From positions 39,288-103,287 of the forward strand of contig NZ_AXWP01000027.1 of assembly GCF_000482725.1 (NCBI RefSeq): a stretch of 64,000 bases of DNA, written 5' to 3'. The notes below the pieces were generated by a model. The model did not search any database and was not told where the DNA came from. It worked only from the letters and a program-made list of their open reading frames with translations. The position numbers and the translations under genes are program-made. Positions 10,393 through 19,989 of this stretch are shown here, in pieces (the stretch's first letter is position 1; each line of letters starts with the position of its first letter). The DNA comes from Psychromonas arctica DSM 14288. GTDB taxonomy: Bacteria; Pseudomonadota; Gammaproteobacteria; Enterobacterales; Psychromonadaceae.

Positions 10393-10903
10393 AAAATATA
10401 AAGAACAATTGAGTTGTGATTATTAAAAGAGGCATTAATATCGATAATAAAAATTCACTTGATACTAATAAAACTTTACAAATAATCCACTATCTAATTT
10501 GATAAAAGTGAATGTTAGAAACGCCCGTTGGCAATGAGTTTATCAATATAAACTCCTAACTCCGACACCCACTTTCAATAAAATGATAAAACGTAAAAAT
10601 AATTAATCCTCCTGTATTAATGAATACAACCAGTATTAACTTCTAAAACTGTATCTAATTACCCCGTTGGGTAGGTGAGTGTTTAAATTAACAACTCAGT
10701 ATTTGATGCGGTTTCAGTACACTGGTACGAGTAAAATTTAAAATAATCTTATACCTCCGTTTTATGTTTGTTAACGTGAAAATGCTTAAATTGGTCAAGT
10801 GCATTTAATGCGATTGTGAAGCTAATTTTAATAACTAAGCTTCCTGAATAACCAACCTGCTAACTGCGCAGAAGCATTGCCTATATTTGACTTTACTCCT
10901 CTT

Positions 10904-10942
10904 AAGCTCTCTTAGCTACTAATAATTGTAGGAGAGCTTTTT
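10904..10942 (+). terminator. Terminator-like hairpin, plus direction
   Basis: Arms AAGCTCTC (10904-10911) and GAGAGCTT (10932-10939) enclose an inner CTAC/GTAG pairing, and TTTTT follows on the plus strand. On the minus strand no T tract follows, so it does not look like the metA terminator. No plus-strand gene precedes it, which hints at a short plus-strand RNA in this interval. Confidence 0.5.
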
Positions 10943-10988
10943 ACCTTTTCCAGTACTATTTTTCATCTTTATAAATTATTTACAAAAT

Positions 10989-11906
10989 TTAGATTAAGTC
11001 ACTGAGATCGTATGGTGTTACCTGATAAACACAATAATTTAGCCAGTTGCTATATAAGAGGTTTCCATGGCTACGCCAAATTGCATGTGGAATTTCATTC
11101 TCATCATCATTCGGATAATAGTTAATTGGCATGACCGGATCTAGCTCTTCTTCAAGGTCTCTTAAATATTCGTTATTTAGTGTATTTGCATCGTATTCGG
11201 GGTGCCCAGTGATATAAACCTGACGACAATCAGGACTTGCCGCAAGATATACTCCCGCATCAGGCGCATCTGCAAATACTGTTAAATCTGTTTTATCTTT
11301 AATAGTACGGCTATTAAATTCAGCATAACGAGATAATGGCGCCCAAAATTCATCGTCAAACCCTCTTACTAGTGGATGATGATGATGTGACGTTCGGTGT
11401 GAATAAATACCAGAGAGTTTATCATCACGGGTTTCTTTCTCTAATCCATACAGTATGTTTAATGCTGCTTGTGCCGCCCAACATAAAAATAGCGTTGAGG
11501 TAACGTTATGGCGAGACCAGTTAACTATTTCCGTGAACTTTTCCCAATAATATACATTTTCAAATGGAATGGTGCCAAGTGGTGCGCCAGTAATAATAAA
11601 GCCATCCCATTTTTGATTTTTGATTCGCTCAAAGTCACCGTAGAACTTATCTAAATGCTTTTGCGGTGTATTTCGTGTTGCTCTAGCGTCCACTCGTAAC
11701 AGTTCAATATCAACTTGTAAGGGAGTATTAGATAATAAACGCATGAGTTGCGTTTCAGTTTCAATTTTTTTAGGCATTAAATTAAGGATCAGAACGCGCA
11801 GAGGACGAATGTTCTGGTGACTAGCTCGTGTTTCTGACATCGTAAAAATATTTTCAGATTTTAAAATACTTGATGCAGGTAAATCATCTGGAATACGAAT
11901 TGGCAT
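10989..11906 (-). CDS. metA: Homoserine O-succinyltransferase MetA
   Basis: Activates homoserine with succinyl-CoA at the first committed step of methionine synthesis. It has 305 residues. The catalytic triad is visible: C142 in FLCWAAQAA, and H235 and E237 in GHPEYDA, with K46/K47 in LMPKK. Residue 111 is Gly (GAPLG). In this family Gly at this position goes with succinyl-CoA and Glu with acetyl-CoA, so succinyl specificity is expected. The ATG has GGGAG upstream. A MetJ-type operator lies 26-41 bases before the start. Confidence 0.97.
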   Translation of the reverse strand: MPIRIPDDLPASSILKSENIFTMSETRASHQNIRPLRVLILNLMPKKIETETQLMRLLSNTPLQVDIELLRVDARATRNTPQKHLDKFYGDFERIKNQKWDGFIITGAPLGTIPFENVYYWEKFTEIVNWSRHNVTSTLFLCWAAQAALNILYGLEKETRDDKLSGIYSHRTSHHHHPLVRGFDDEFWAPLSRYAEFNSRTIKDKTDLTVFADAPDAGVYLAASPDCRQVYITGHPEYDANTLNNEYLRDLEEELDPVMPINYYPNDDENEIPHAIWRSHGNLLYSNWLNYCVYQVTPYDLSDLI

Positions 11907-11931
11907 AATTACTCCCTTAAAATGGCCTTTT

Positions 11932-11947
11932 AGACATCTAGAAGTCT
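11932..11947 (-). promoter_or_regulatory. MetJ operator (two tandem met boxes) before metA
   Basis: Two adjacent 8-mers, AGACATCT and AGAAGTCT, each match the met box AGACGTCT at 7 of 8 positions. MetJ dimers bind tandem boxes of this type cooperatively with SAM as corepressor. The position, just upstream of the metA start, fits repression of metA. Confidence 0.8.
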
Positions 11948-12181
11948 AACACTAAAGTAACTATTTTGAATACTTAAATCTAATTTAGCAGCTGTATTTA
12001 TTTTTTATCTCTATTTTTTGACCTCAATTATTGTCAAAAGTTAACTACTTCCTATGTTGATCCTTGATTATTTTTATCGATGCTAGCGCTTCCACCAGCT
12101 TGCCCTCACTTTATGTAGAATAATTTTGATACATTAGTTAGACTAAAAAAACACCAATAATTAAAAATAAAAGGAATAGTA

Positions 12182-12667
12182 ATGCTTAATATTCAAACGG
12201 TTGTAGCGGACTTACATAATCCACAACATGCACAGGCTTATTTAAGCTTAATGTCGCATTATGCTTGTGACCCTATGGGTGGAGGTGAAGATTTGAGTGA
12301 CTTTGCCAAAGAGAACTTAATCGCAAACTTGCTTGCTAGGAATGATGTTTTTATTGTTTTAATTTTTAGTGATGAGCATCCAGCTGCATTACTAACTGCG
12401 ATAGAAGGCTTCTCTACTTTTGCTTGTAAGCCATTATTTAATATTCATGATGTTGTCGTACACAATGATTTTAGAGGCCAAGGCCTTACTAAACATTTAT
12501 TTGAAAAAATTGAAGAAGTCGCAAAACAGCAGGATTGCTGCAAAATAACGCTAGAAGTATTAAGTGGTAATGCCATTGCTTGTAAAGCTTATCAGCGCCT
12601 TGGCTTTTCTGATTATCAGCTGGATCCTGAGTTTGGTAGTGCATTATTTTGGACAAAAAAGTTATAA
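12182..12667 (+). CDS. GNAT-family N-acetyltransferase
   Basis: A 161-residue acetyltransferase. The acetyl-CoA binding motif A is VVVHNDFRGQGLTKHLF (Q/R-x-x-G-x-G/A form, about residues 96-112), and motif B follows with GNAIACKAYQRLGF. It is transcribed divergently from metA and has AAGGAA before the ATG. The substrate is not predictable; GNATs of this size modify amino acids, small amines or ribosomal proteins. It ends 100 bases before the convergent SCO1-like gene. Confidence 0.85.
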   Translation: MLNIQTVVADLHNPQHAQAYLSLMSHYACDPMGGGEDLSDFAKENLIANLLARNDVFIVLIFSDEHPAALLTAIEGFSTFACKPLFNIHDVVVHNDFRGQGLTKHLFEKIEEVAKQQDCCKITLEVLSGNAIACKAYQRLGFSDYQLDPEFGSALFWTKKL

Positions 12668-12767
12668 ACTGCGATCACCTACCGTTTAGTTTATACATCA
12701 ACTCAACGGTAAACAGCCCTTACTGATTTAGCAGCAACCCTAAATGAGGCTAAATCCATTAGCGCTT

Positions 12768-13418
12768 TTAATAATTCGCTTGTATTGCTTTAATGTCTTC
12801 AACCATTAAATCCATATCAACATGATTAATGCCCTGTGCATTAATTGTCGATTTAAACGTAGCATGAAACTCACCTTCAGGATTGATTAGAACAATAGAA
12901 GCACTATGGTCAACTAAATAAAAATCATCAGTTTCTCCCTCTTCAACCAAGCTATAAATCAATCCTAATTGAGTAACAAATGGCCAAAGTTGTTGATGGG
13001 TGCTGGTTACACCAATAAATGCTTTATTAAAATAGTGCACATAATCTGCCAGTTGTTCTGCTTTATCTCGATTAGGATCAACAGAAATAAATACAACTTG
13101 TGTGGTTGTATTTTGATCATTGGCTAAGCTTGGGTAAATACGGTCTAGGTCTGCTAATGTGGTTGGACAAACGTCGGGGCAATAAGTATAACCCACAAAA
13201 AATAAGGTCCACTTTCCTTTTAAAGATTGGTTGGTAAAAGCGACTTCCCCAGCTTTTTCAAAGGCAAATTCAGGTAATGGCTGCCGTGTCTGTTGTAACA
13301 CTAAGGCATCATTTTTACTGGCAGTTTTACTGTGAACTAAATGAAAAGATTGGGTGCTACCGATAATAAAAAATAAAATCATTAACAGCGCACTAAAAAT
13401 TATTATTAAACGTTTCAT
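12768..13418 (-). CDS. SCO1/SenC family copper chaperone
   Basis: A membrane-anchored thioredoxin-fold protein that delivers copper to cytochrome oxidase or protects thiols. It has 216 residues. An N-terminal hydrophobic anchor spans about residues 3-22. The copper ligands are C80 and C84 in CPDVC and H171 in VDHSAS, all present. It starts 52 bases downstream of the lexA stop on the same strand. No oxidase genes are nearby. Confidence 0.93.
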   Translation of the reverse strand: MKRLIIIFSALLMILFFIIGSTQSFHLVHSKTASKNDALVLQQTRQPLPEFAFEKAGEVAFTNQSLKGKWTLFFVGYTYCPDVCPTTLADLDRIYPSLANDQNTTTQVVFISVDPNRDKAEQLADYVHYFNKAFIGVTSTHQQLWPFVTQLGLIYSLVEEGETDDFYLVDHSASIVLINPEGEFHATFKSTINAQGINHVDMDLMVEDIKAIQANY

Positions 13419-13470
13419 TTAATTCACACTATAAGTTTGGAAGAGGGTTATTAATAACACTAATTGCCAA

Positions 13471-14100
13471 TTACATCCAATCTGCAGTACGAATAACCCC
13501 GACCGCAATCCCTTCAATATCAAAAGATTGATACTCTAAGTCGACCTTTATCGCATCAAATAAAGCATTTTCTGCTTTTAATGTTATCTGCTTACCATCA
13601 CGATAAAAACGTTTTACGGTGACATTGTCTTCAACACGCGCAACTACAACTTGGCCATTGTTTATGTTTTGAGTTTTATGTACAGCCAATAAGTCGCCAT
13701 CCATAATACCAATATCTTTCATGCTTTCACCTTCAACGCGCAGTAAAAAATCTGCCGCAGGATGAAATAAAGCGGGGTCAACATCGTAATGTGCTTCTAC
13801 ATGCTCTTGAGCAAGAATAGGTTCACCAGCAGCGACTTTGCCAATTAAAGGTAAACCTTCATCGGCCACTATTTCATTATCTTTATGGTCGCTAACAACA
13901 CGAATACCACGAGAGGTGCCTGACAATATTTCAATTGCACCTTTACGTGCTAAAGCTTTCAAATGCTCTTCTGCTGCATTGGCGCTTTTAAACCCAAGTA
14001 TTTTCGCTAATTCAACACGCGTAGGAGGCATGCCAGTTTTTGCAATCTGATCTTTAATAACGTCTAAGACTTCGCCTTGGCGTTTGGTTAATTCTTTCAT
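13471..14100 (-). CDS. lexA: SOS repressor LexA
   Basis: A 209-residue LexA with an N-terminal winged helix (about 1-70) and a C-terminal S24 peptidase domain. The self-cleavage site is A91-G92 in VAAGEP and the catalytic dyad is S126 (GESMKD) with K163. I start at the ATG at 14100. The frame is open to 14154, but that would put the start inside an SOS box. Two SOS boxes lie directly upstream, so it is autoregulated. It is somewhat longer than E. coli LexA (202) owing to a few residues in the linker. Confidence 0.97.
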   Translation of the reverse strand: MKELTKRQGEVLDVIKDQIAKTGMPPTRVELAKILGFKSANAAEEHLKALARKGAIEILSGTSRGIRVVSDHKDNEIVADEGLPLIGKVAAGEPILAQEHVEAHYDVDPALFHPAADFLLRVEGESMKDIGIMDGDLLAVHKTQNINNGQVVVARVEDNVTVKRFYRDGKQITLKAENALFDAIKVDLEYQSFDIEGIAVGVIRTADWM

Positions 14101-14123
14101 TATGAACTCCAAGCAATAAAAAA

Positions 14124-14139
14124 CTGTAAACAAACACAG
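14124..14139 (-). promoter_or_regulatory. LexA (SOS) box 1
   Basis: CTGT-N8-ACAG, a perfect match to the gammaproteobacterial half-site spacing, 24 bases before the lexA ATG. It indicates autorepression and DNA-damage induction. Confidence 0.9.
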
Positions 14140-14154
14140 TGTATATTTATACAT
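14139..14154 (-). promoter_or_regulatory. LexA (SOS) box 2
   Basis: GTGTATATTTATACAT matches the 16-base consensus CTGTATATATATACAG at 13 positions and abuts box 1. E. coli lexA also has two boxes, so this probably gives tight cooperative autoregulation. Confidence 0.7.
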
Positions 14155-14261
14155 GGATAATTACTAGGGGCTGTTTCTCTTTAGCGCCGTTTTTATAGGA
14201 ATTTATGCGACTACTATCAGTTTGAATAGATTAATGATTTTAAACCTATTTAAAAAGCTCA

Positions 14262-14445
14262 GAAATGGACAAAGGACGTACTGTTCGAAGTAACAATAAA
14301 AAACCACAGGCCTCTAAAATTCGACATTTATTCATCCCACTCACCATTCCACTTACAATCATCAGTGAACTGAACGTCAAGGCGATTTTAGACTGCACGT
14401 CGAAGAGCTCGCAAGTAAATTCAGACAACGTAGACCGCTTATAAC
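14262..14445. other. Possible mobile-element or gene remnant between lexA and gspN
   Basis: This part of the 338-base lexA-gspN gap looks richer in G and C than its surroundings and is open on the minus strand for about 60 codons, running into the end of gspN in another frame. It encodes SGMVSGMNKCRILEACGFLL. It has no ribosome site and no start of its own. It may be debris of a repeat or insertion element; I cannot name it. Confidence 0.25.
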
Positions 14446-15188
14446 ACACCTTTAAAACTAACAGTGGTTGCACCGCTGTCGTTTTTAGGACCAATCCAAG
14501 TTAATGATTGTGCTATCGATGGGGGGAGTTTATCTGTGCCTTGAATTTCACCATTTAATTGGTAGATACCGCCCTCGCCAAGATTAATATCTAAGTTTGT
14601 ATTTAATTGCTCAGATTCTTGAGTGACAAAAGCAGTAATATTGCCATTATCACATCCTAAGTCTACGGAAGGAGAAGCTAAATTTACATTACCCATTTGA
14701 CTATAAACAAAGGCATTATGCCATACCACTGTTCCCTGTAATTGCTCACAGTAAGGGTCACCTTGCTTTATCTGCTGAATAACTGCAGAAAAATCACCTT
14801 CTATTTTTACTGGTAATTTAGTTGGTATCAATGTGAGTAATTCTGCGGAGGTTAAATCAACCATAACATTTGATGCGCTTGCACCTGTTAAACCATATTG
14901 CACAAAACCTTTGCCTGACATTTTATTAGGGCCATTATAAAAGGAGACATCAGCACCTATTGCTAAATTCAATAATGCTTTTAATTGAACATTCCATTGC
15001 ACATTATGGAGCGTAACCTTAGGGTTGATGATAATTTGTTTGGCTTGTCCATTCCATAGGCTACCAGAAACATTATTGATTTTAACCGTTGAAGCTGGCA
15101 TCCAGCTGACAACAGCAGCAGCAGGTAGATTAACTAATAAACTACCACAGTAAACCAATACAACAAGTACCGCTATTTTGACTTTCAT
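14439..15188 (-). CDS. gspN: Type II secretion protein GspN
   Basis: A 249-residue inner-membrane accessory protein of the type II secretion system, the last gene of the operon. It has one N-terminal hydrophobic segment (about 4-25) and a large periplasmic domain with GSLWNGQA, typical of GspN. GspN is dispensable in several systems. It lies 18 bases after gspM. Confidence 0.88.
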   Translation of the reverse strand: MKVKIAVLVVLVYCGSLLVNLPAAAVVSWMPASTVKINNVSGSLWNGQAKQIIINPKVTLHNVQWNVQLKALLNLAIGADVSFYNGPNKMSGKGFVQYGLTGASASNVMVDLTSAELLTLIPTKLPVKIEGDFSAVIQQIKQGDPYCEQLQGTVVWHNAFVYSQMGNVNLASPSVDLGCDNGNITAFVTQESEQLNTNLDINLGEGGIYQLNGEIQGTDKLPPSIAQSLTWIGPKNDSGATTVSFKGVL

Positions 15189-15206
15189 TTGAACCCTTTT
15201 ACAATG

Positions 15207-15689
15207 CTAATAACTTAATGACAAACGGTTAATCTTAACCATACCTTGTATTTTATCCTGATTTAAATCAGCACTATTAACTTGTACTTGGTATTGATTT
15301 TGTAATGCAGTGATCCATTTTAAGAATTGGTTGAATTCAACTTGATTAATCCAAATATCAACGCTGCCATTACGGTTTTGAATACGAGAAATAACAATTT
15401 TATTACGCTTTGCAGTACTACTAATCAACTGTGATAAATTTTGTTTTCTCGCCGTTGTCTTATTATTTCCAACACCCGCAGCAACGAGTTTATTAGCATT
15501 ACTTTCTACCCAATGTAATGTTTGTTGGCTACTTTGTAGTTTTTGCTGACTCTCTGCTAAATTAGTCGCAATAGGTTGCCAAATAAGAAAATAAATAATC
15601 GCAATGAATATAACCACCAGCGAAATAAAGGTCAGCTGTTGCTCTCTTTCTGAAATGTTATCCCACCACTCTTTGATTTGTTCAAACAT
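15207..15689 (-). CDS. gspM: Type II secretion protein GspM
   Basis: A 160-residue inner-membrane platform protein that partners GspL. One transmembrane helix (about 22-39) is followed by a coiled-coil-prone segment and a ferredoxin-like periplasmic domain. Its ATG overlaps the gspL stop by one base (TAATG), indicating translational coupling. Confidence 0.92.
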   Translation of the reverse strand: MFEQIKEWWDNISEREQQLTFISLVVIFIAIIYFLIWQPIATNLAESQQKLQSSQQTLHWVESNANKLVAAGVGNNKTTARKQNLSQLISSTAKRNKIVISRIQNRNGSVDIWINQVEFNQFLKWITALQNQYQVQVNSADLNQDKIQGMVKINRLSLSY

Positions 15690-16888
15690 TAGTTAACCCT
15701 CACCGTTAATACACCGCTGACACGGTTTTTATTATTACTCAATGCCCCTTGGCCAAGCGTATATTTAGTAGGAACTTTTTTGGCGAGTAATTCAAAGGCC
15801 TGAAAGCTATCGGCACTAACCGCTAAACTTATTTGTTGGTTTGCACGATTAAATTTTAACGTTGAAATTTGTAAGCTCGGTACCGCTTGAAAAACTGGAA
15901 GCAAATCATTTAACATCGGTAACAAACCATCTGCCTGTGTACCAATCGATGATTCAGCCAACAAACTTTTCAATTTTTTCTTAATTCGGCTGTATCGTAA
16001 AGGTGATTGATTAGGAAAAGCTTTTTGGTAGAGAGTTTCTACTTGATGTTTTACTAATAAGGTTTCTCGAGCTGCTTGTTTTGTGGTGATAACAGCATTA
16101 ATTAATACCACAATAAACAAGATAGCAGCGGCAATTGCAGGTAGCTTCCACTTAGCGAATTGAAAATTACTTTCTTTTTTAACTTTAAACTCACCAGTTA
16201 ACAGATTAATAGAATTATTAAGACACCCCTCTGCTAACAATTGCATCGGCAATACAACTGCTTTTTGCTGCCACTGGCCTATACAATCATGGGGAATGGC
16301 ACTATAACTTTCAATTTGCTGTTCTGGTTTATCTAATAAATGTAATTGCAAAATGTTATTTAACATATCACTTTCACAACACCAAGCTTGATATTCATCG
16401 GTACGTATTAACCATTGGTTATCAAGTTGTAATGCTTGCCATTGTTGCTCCGTAGGTAGGGGCAGTGTTAATGCCTCTGGAATCAAACGTTGACAAAAAA
16501 TATCGGCATCAGCTAACCAACCCAACCACATTGTTAATTTACTTTTAAAACAAATGGCAATTTCAACTAAGTCTGTTTTTTTAGCTAAAACTGAAAAGTG
16601 TAACTTATCAACATCACTAGCCAAGTCATCTTCCAACATATAAGGCAGAGCTTGTTGCATTTGACGTGTATAGGTCCCTTTAATCACTACTGATTTTAAT
16701 GTGACATCGACGCCTGGCACTAAGCAAATAACTTTACGAGACTGTGCTTTTTCCGCTAACAATTTCAATGCCTGTGCATTATCTAAATCACCCGACGCAA
16801 TGATCTCTTTTTCACTTTCAGACCAAACTAACCAATGGATAGTTTGGTGTGCTTCACTTGCTAAGCGGATAATTAATTGTTCACTCAC
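15689..16888 (-). CDS. gspL: Type II secretion protein GspL
   Basis: A 399-residue bitopic inner-membrane protein that recruits the GspE ATPase. The cytoplasmic actin-like domain spans about 1-245, the single transmembrane helix about 248-266, and the rest is periplasmic. The start is GTG at 16888, overlapping the gspK TGA. Length is typical. Confidence 0.93.
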   Translation of the reverse strand: MSEQLIIRLASEAHQTIHWLVWSESEKEIIASGDLDNAQALKLLAEKAQSRKVICLVPGVDVTLKSVVIKGTYTRQMQQALPYMLEDDLASDVDKLHFSVLAKKTDLVEIAICFKSKLTMWLGWLADADIFCQRLIPEALTLPLPTEQQWQALQLDNQWLIRTDEYQAWCCESDMLNNILQLHLLDKPEQQIESYSAIPHDCIGQWQQKAVVLPMQLLAEGCLNNSINLLTGEFKVKKESNFQFAKWKLPAIAAAILFIVVLINAVITTKQAARETLLVKHQVETLYQKAFPNQSPLRYSRIKKKLKSLLAESSIGTQADGLLPMLNDLLPVFQAVPSLQISTLKFNRANQQISLAVSADSFQAFELLAKKVPTKYTLGQGALSNNKNRVSGVLTVRVN

Positions 16889-17889
16889 TTGAACATCTCC
16901 ATGCCAACCACCTCTTCAACTCCTGCATATTGGAAACGAATAGTCGTCGCTTTTTTATTCTCTACTTTAAATAATAGCTTGAAAACCATTACTCGCTGAT
17001 CAAACTCTGCTAAACCAAATAATTGAAAAAAATCACTCGTGACACTTAACTGTGAACTGATCACATCAGGTATTAACTTATCGGCAATTAATTCTGATGC
17101 TAAAAATTCATCAACAGATGCCCAACCACTAATTGGTCTATCGTCTAATATAGATTGAATATCCTCTATTGTAATAAGCAATTCAGGTGGAAATAAAGCA
17201 AATAGTATTTGTGGTTGTTTTTTATTAACCGTATTCACATTAATCAACTGATTTGATGCAGGTAGAGCACATAAAAAAGGTTTTATGCGTTCATAAATCT
17301 GATCAGTAACCCCTTGTATTGCTCTTAACTCTGAAACATCAACCATCAAATGGTTAGCGGTTAAATGTGGTACTCCCACTGACTCGTAATATCTATCTTC
17401 TGCACCCTGTGAAACATCGACAGTATCATTGTTATCCAGCCAATCCCGCGTAGACTCTGCAATTATTTCAGCAGCATACTCTTCAACACCTAGCGAAATC
17501 AGTAATATTTGAAATTGGCTAATAGGTAAAGCACGAGTATCATCTTGGTCAGCTTGGGCAATGGCATTAATATTAAAACAGCGACGGTAATCTACCATGT
17601 TGCCGGTAATCGATCCTTCGTCGACAGGAAAAACGATATCTGGCGTGGCCCATATTTGATCTAGACTAATCACTTCGCTATCGGCAAAATCATCTTCTAA
17701 TACCATGCGACTAAAATCCACGGTCGCTTGCCCGTACCAATATACTTTTTCTGAATACGAAAGTCCTTCTGTGCGCAATAAGCTAGAGGTCATTCGCCCT
17801 GTCATAGTGGCAGCAATGGTCACCATGATGGCTAAAATCATTAAAATAGTGATTAATGCAATACCTCGTTGCTTATGATGTTTCACCAT
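16885..17889 (-). CDS. gspK: Minor pseudopilin GspK
   Basis: A 334-residue minor pseudopilin that caps the pseudopilus tip with GspI and GspJ. The prepilin cleavage site is G9-I10 (KQRGIALITI). As usual for GspK, the +5 Glu found in other pilins is replaced, here by Thr. The large globular domain after residue 30 is characteristic. Its ATG overlaps the gspJ stop by one base. Confidence 0.95.
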   Translation of the reverse strand: MVKHHKQRGIALITILMILAIMVTIAATMTGRMTSSLLRTEGLSYSEKVYWYGQATVDFSRMVLEDDFADSEVISLDQIWATPDIVFPVDEGSITGNMVDYRRCFNINAIAQADQDDTRALPISQFQILLISLGVEEYAAEIIAESTRDWLDNNDTVDVSQGAEDRYYESVGVPHLTANHLMVDVSELRAIQGVTDQIYERIKPFLCALPASNQLINVNTVNKKQPQILFALFPPELLITIEDIQSILDDRPISGWASVDEFLASELIADKLIPDVISSQLSVTSDFFQLFGLAEFDQRVMVFKLLFKVENKKATTIRFQYAGVEEVVGMEMFK

Positions 17890-18524
17890 TAATCTTCTAC
17901 CGTACTATCAGGCAATATAAAAACTCGCTTTAATTCACCGTAATGTTGGCTGTTAATCGTCATTTCAATACCTTTAGGTATTGTTTTATCTGCATTCCAA
18001 GTATCTATCCAATCATCATCCCAAAATCTAAAACTTAAACTATTAACATCGTTTAATATTACTTGTTGTTCCGGTTTCTCTCCCGCGACAATATCTGGGT
18101 GTAAATAATACAAACGCTGTAATTGATTATTCTTAACGCGATAACCTACTCGTAAAATAGTTGAACGAGGCAATAAATTAAGTGGGTTAGTCCAACCTAA
18201 GCGATTAAACTCTATGCCTTCAGAATCTGAATCCAATACTTTTTTTCCCACATACAATACTTGTAATTTTTCATCTTCGGCATTACCTGTTCGTGAAATG
18301 CGTGCCACCATTTGTACAAAATCACGTTCAATTAATAACATACCACGCTGAATTTCAACTAAGTGCTTATCATGCTCACGGCTGATTTCTCCACTGCGTA
18401 AAACACCTTGCAATATCTGGTAAGCAGCGAGGCTTAATGTTGCAAAAATAGCAATGGCAATCAAAATTTCAATTAAGGTAAAACCATTTTGTTTAACCTG
18501 CTGATGGTACTTATGGTTTGGCAA
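17889..18524 (-). CDS. gspJ: Minor pseudopilin GspJ
   Basis: A 211-residue minor pseudopilin with cleavage at G14-F15 and +5 Glu (GFTLIEIL). The start codon is TTG at 18524, inside the end of gspI. It is supported by AAGGA six bases upstream and by the lack of an in-frame ATG before the cleavage site. The 14-base overlap with gspI suggests coupling. Confidence 0.94.
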   Translation of the reverse strand: MPNHKYHQQVKQNGFTLIEILIAIAIFATLSLAAYQILQGVLRSGEISREHDKHLVEIQRGMLLIERDFVQMVARISRTGNAEDEKLQVLYVGKKVLDSDSEGIEFNRLGWTNPLNLLPRSTILRVGYRVKNNQLQRLYYLHPDIVAGEKPEQQVILNDVNSLSFRFWDDDWIDTWNADKTIPKGIEMTINSQHYGELKRVFILPDSTVED

Positions 18525-18900
18525 TGTAAGTCCTTATATACCCAAGCGCTTGCCCATCTTTTTGGTCACTCACTTCAACATCTAATGCCCTGAAATCCGT
18601 ATTACCTGTTGCTACACCTTGAAAGCGCAGATACCACTTAGTATTCGCAAACTCCACTTCCTCTCGACGCCAGTGTAATTCAGGCCACTGCTGTTGTAAT
18701 TTAAGCTCTGCAAGGCGGTTGCTTGCTACCCACATTGCGAATGTTTTTTGCTGTAAATAACTTTGATTACTTAATGATTGTGATGCGGCTTGCATTACCG
18801 CAATACCAGCAGAGGCTAAAATCACTAACGCTAGCATCACTTCTAATAGCGTCATGCCTTGATGTTTTTTAATACCTTGATAAGTGAACAATTTGCTCAT
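18511..18900 (-). CDS. gspI: Minor pseudopilin GspI
   Basis: A 129-residue minor pseudopilin with cleavage at G15-M16 and +5 Glu (GMTLLEVML), then the hydrophobic helix. It initiates the pseudopilus tip complex. It lies 3 bases after gspH, in the standard order. Confidence 0.95.
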   Translation of the reverse strand: MSKLFTYQGIKKHQGMTLLEVMLALVILASAGIAVMQAASQSLSNQSYLQQKTFAMWVASNRLAELKLQQQWPELHWRREEVEFANTKWYLRFQGVATGNTDFRALDVEVSDQKDGQALGYIRTYIAKP

Positions 18901-18903
18901 AAA

Positions 18904-19494
18904 TCACTCATTAGTTAATTCAACTTGACCGCTCATACCCACTTTAACGGTTATTTTACGCGATACATTCTCTGCACTAGAAAATTGATAGCTGAAAGGT
19001 GTCACTTCACCACTAGACATAATAAAAACATGTGGGTTAATAGATGACTGTCTTGTTTGACCGTCAATGTTAACTAGATATGATTGCTCTACAAAAGTGT
19101 CAGAGTCCGCTTTTTTCTGTGCTTGTTCTAACTCCCCCCAAACGTTGCCCACTAGATTATATTCGACACTAATATTGTCTGGGAATGTTATGTAACCATT
19201 GATCTGCGAGTTTACTAAAGGTTGCCATTGTCTTTTACTAAAGTTATAAAAAGCAAAAGTGTAACCTTGCTCATTAAACTCAATACCAAATTCAGTATTT
19301 AAAATTAATGCCTGATCCTGTGCTAGCTGTAATAAAGTACTAAAACGTTGCGCATGCCATTGGCTGCTTTGCGCAGTGTTACCTGAGCTGGTTAATGTCA
19401 TGACCACGCCAACAGAAATCATGCCCATTAACACTAATACCAGCATGACTTCTAATAAAGTGAAACCTTTCACATTATGCATTGGAATGGCCAC
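18904..19494 (-). CDS. gspH: Minor pseudopilin GspH
   Basis: A 196-residue minor pseudopilin with the prepilin motif KGFTLLEVML and cleavage at G10. The annotated start is GTG at 19494; an ATG four codons later (19482) is also possible, and neither has a clear ribosome site. It lies 15 bases after gspG. Confidence 0.93.
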   Translation of the reverse strand: MAIPMHNVKGFTLLEVMLVLVLMGMISVGVVMTLTSSGNTAQSSQWHAQRFSTLLQLAQDQALILNTEFGIEFNEQGYTFAFYNFSKRQWQPLVNSQINGYITFPDNISVEYNLVGNVWGELEQAQKKADSDTFVEQSYLVNIDGQTRQSSINPHVFIMSSGEVTPFSYQFSSAENVSRKITVKVGMSGQVELTNE

Positions 19495-19509
19495 AAATAC
19501 ATTTATGCA

Positions 19510-19950
19510 TTATTTATCATTGAGGTTCCATGTACCGATATCATCATCAGTTCCTTCTTCACCATCCAAACCGACTGAAAGTACATCGATTTTACCTTTC
19601 TCACCTGGACTATTTAGAATGTAATCATTACCCCACGGATCTTGAGGAAGTCGCTTGATGTAACCATCTTCACGATAATTACGTGGTGCAGGAGATGCGC
19701 TTGGCTCTGAAACTAATGCTTCTAAACCTTGATCGGTTGTCGGATAAACACTGTTATCTAATTTATACATATCTAATGCATTTTCTAAGGCAATAATGTC
19801 TGATTTAACTTTTTGTACATCTGCTTTATCTTTATTACCGATTAAGTTAGGTACAACCATTGCTGCTAATACACCTAAAATAACGATAACCACCATGATT
19901 TCTAATAATGTAAAACCTTTTTGTTTCATTTTTGGTTTTAAATCTTTCAC
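19510..19950 (-). CDS. gspG: Major pseudopilin GspG
   Basis: A 146-residue major pseudopilin that polymerises into the piston-like pseudopilus. The cleavage motif is KGFTLLEIMVVIVILG with +5 Glu. The C-terminal stretch DPWGNDYILNSPGEKG and the acidic DGEEGTDDD tail form the calcium-binding region typical of GspG. I take the GTG at 19950 because AAGGTG lies upstream; the later ATG at 19929 has none. Confidence 0.97.
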   Translation of the reverse strand: MKDLKPKMKQKGFTLLEIMVVIVILGVLAAMVVPNLIGNKDKADVQKVKSDIIALENALDMYKLDNSVYPTTDQGLEALVSEPSASPAPRNYREDGYIKRLPQDPWGNDYILNSPGEKGKIDVLSVGLDGEEGTDDDIGTWNLNDK

Positions 19951-19989
19951 GCTTTCACCTTTTTTTATTATATAAATTGTATAGTTCAG

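Larger units (their letters stand above)
10116..10988. other. Hairpin-rich interval between metA and metH
   Basis: These 873 bases contain no supported gene but several inverted repeats. Besides the two terminator-like hairpins listed separately, there is a perfect 8-base stem with a CAAT loop at 10536-10555 and a GAAGCT/AGCTTC stem near 10818-10842. The metH promoter must lie near its left end. Small RNAs could be encoded here, but no known family is recognisable. Confidence 0.5.

Noticed and set aside
11907..12181. SAM riboswitch upstream of metA
   Set aside because: The only regulatory match is the tandem met box; no stem architecture or SAM-box core is visible.
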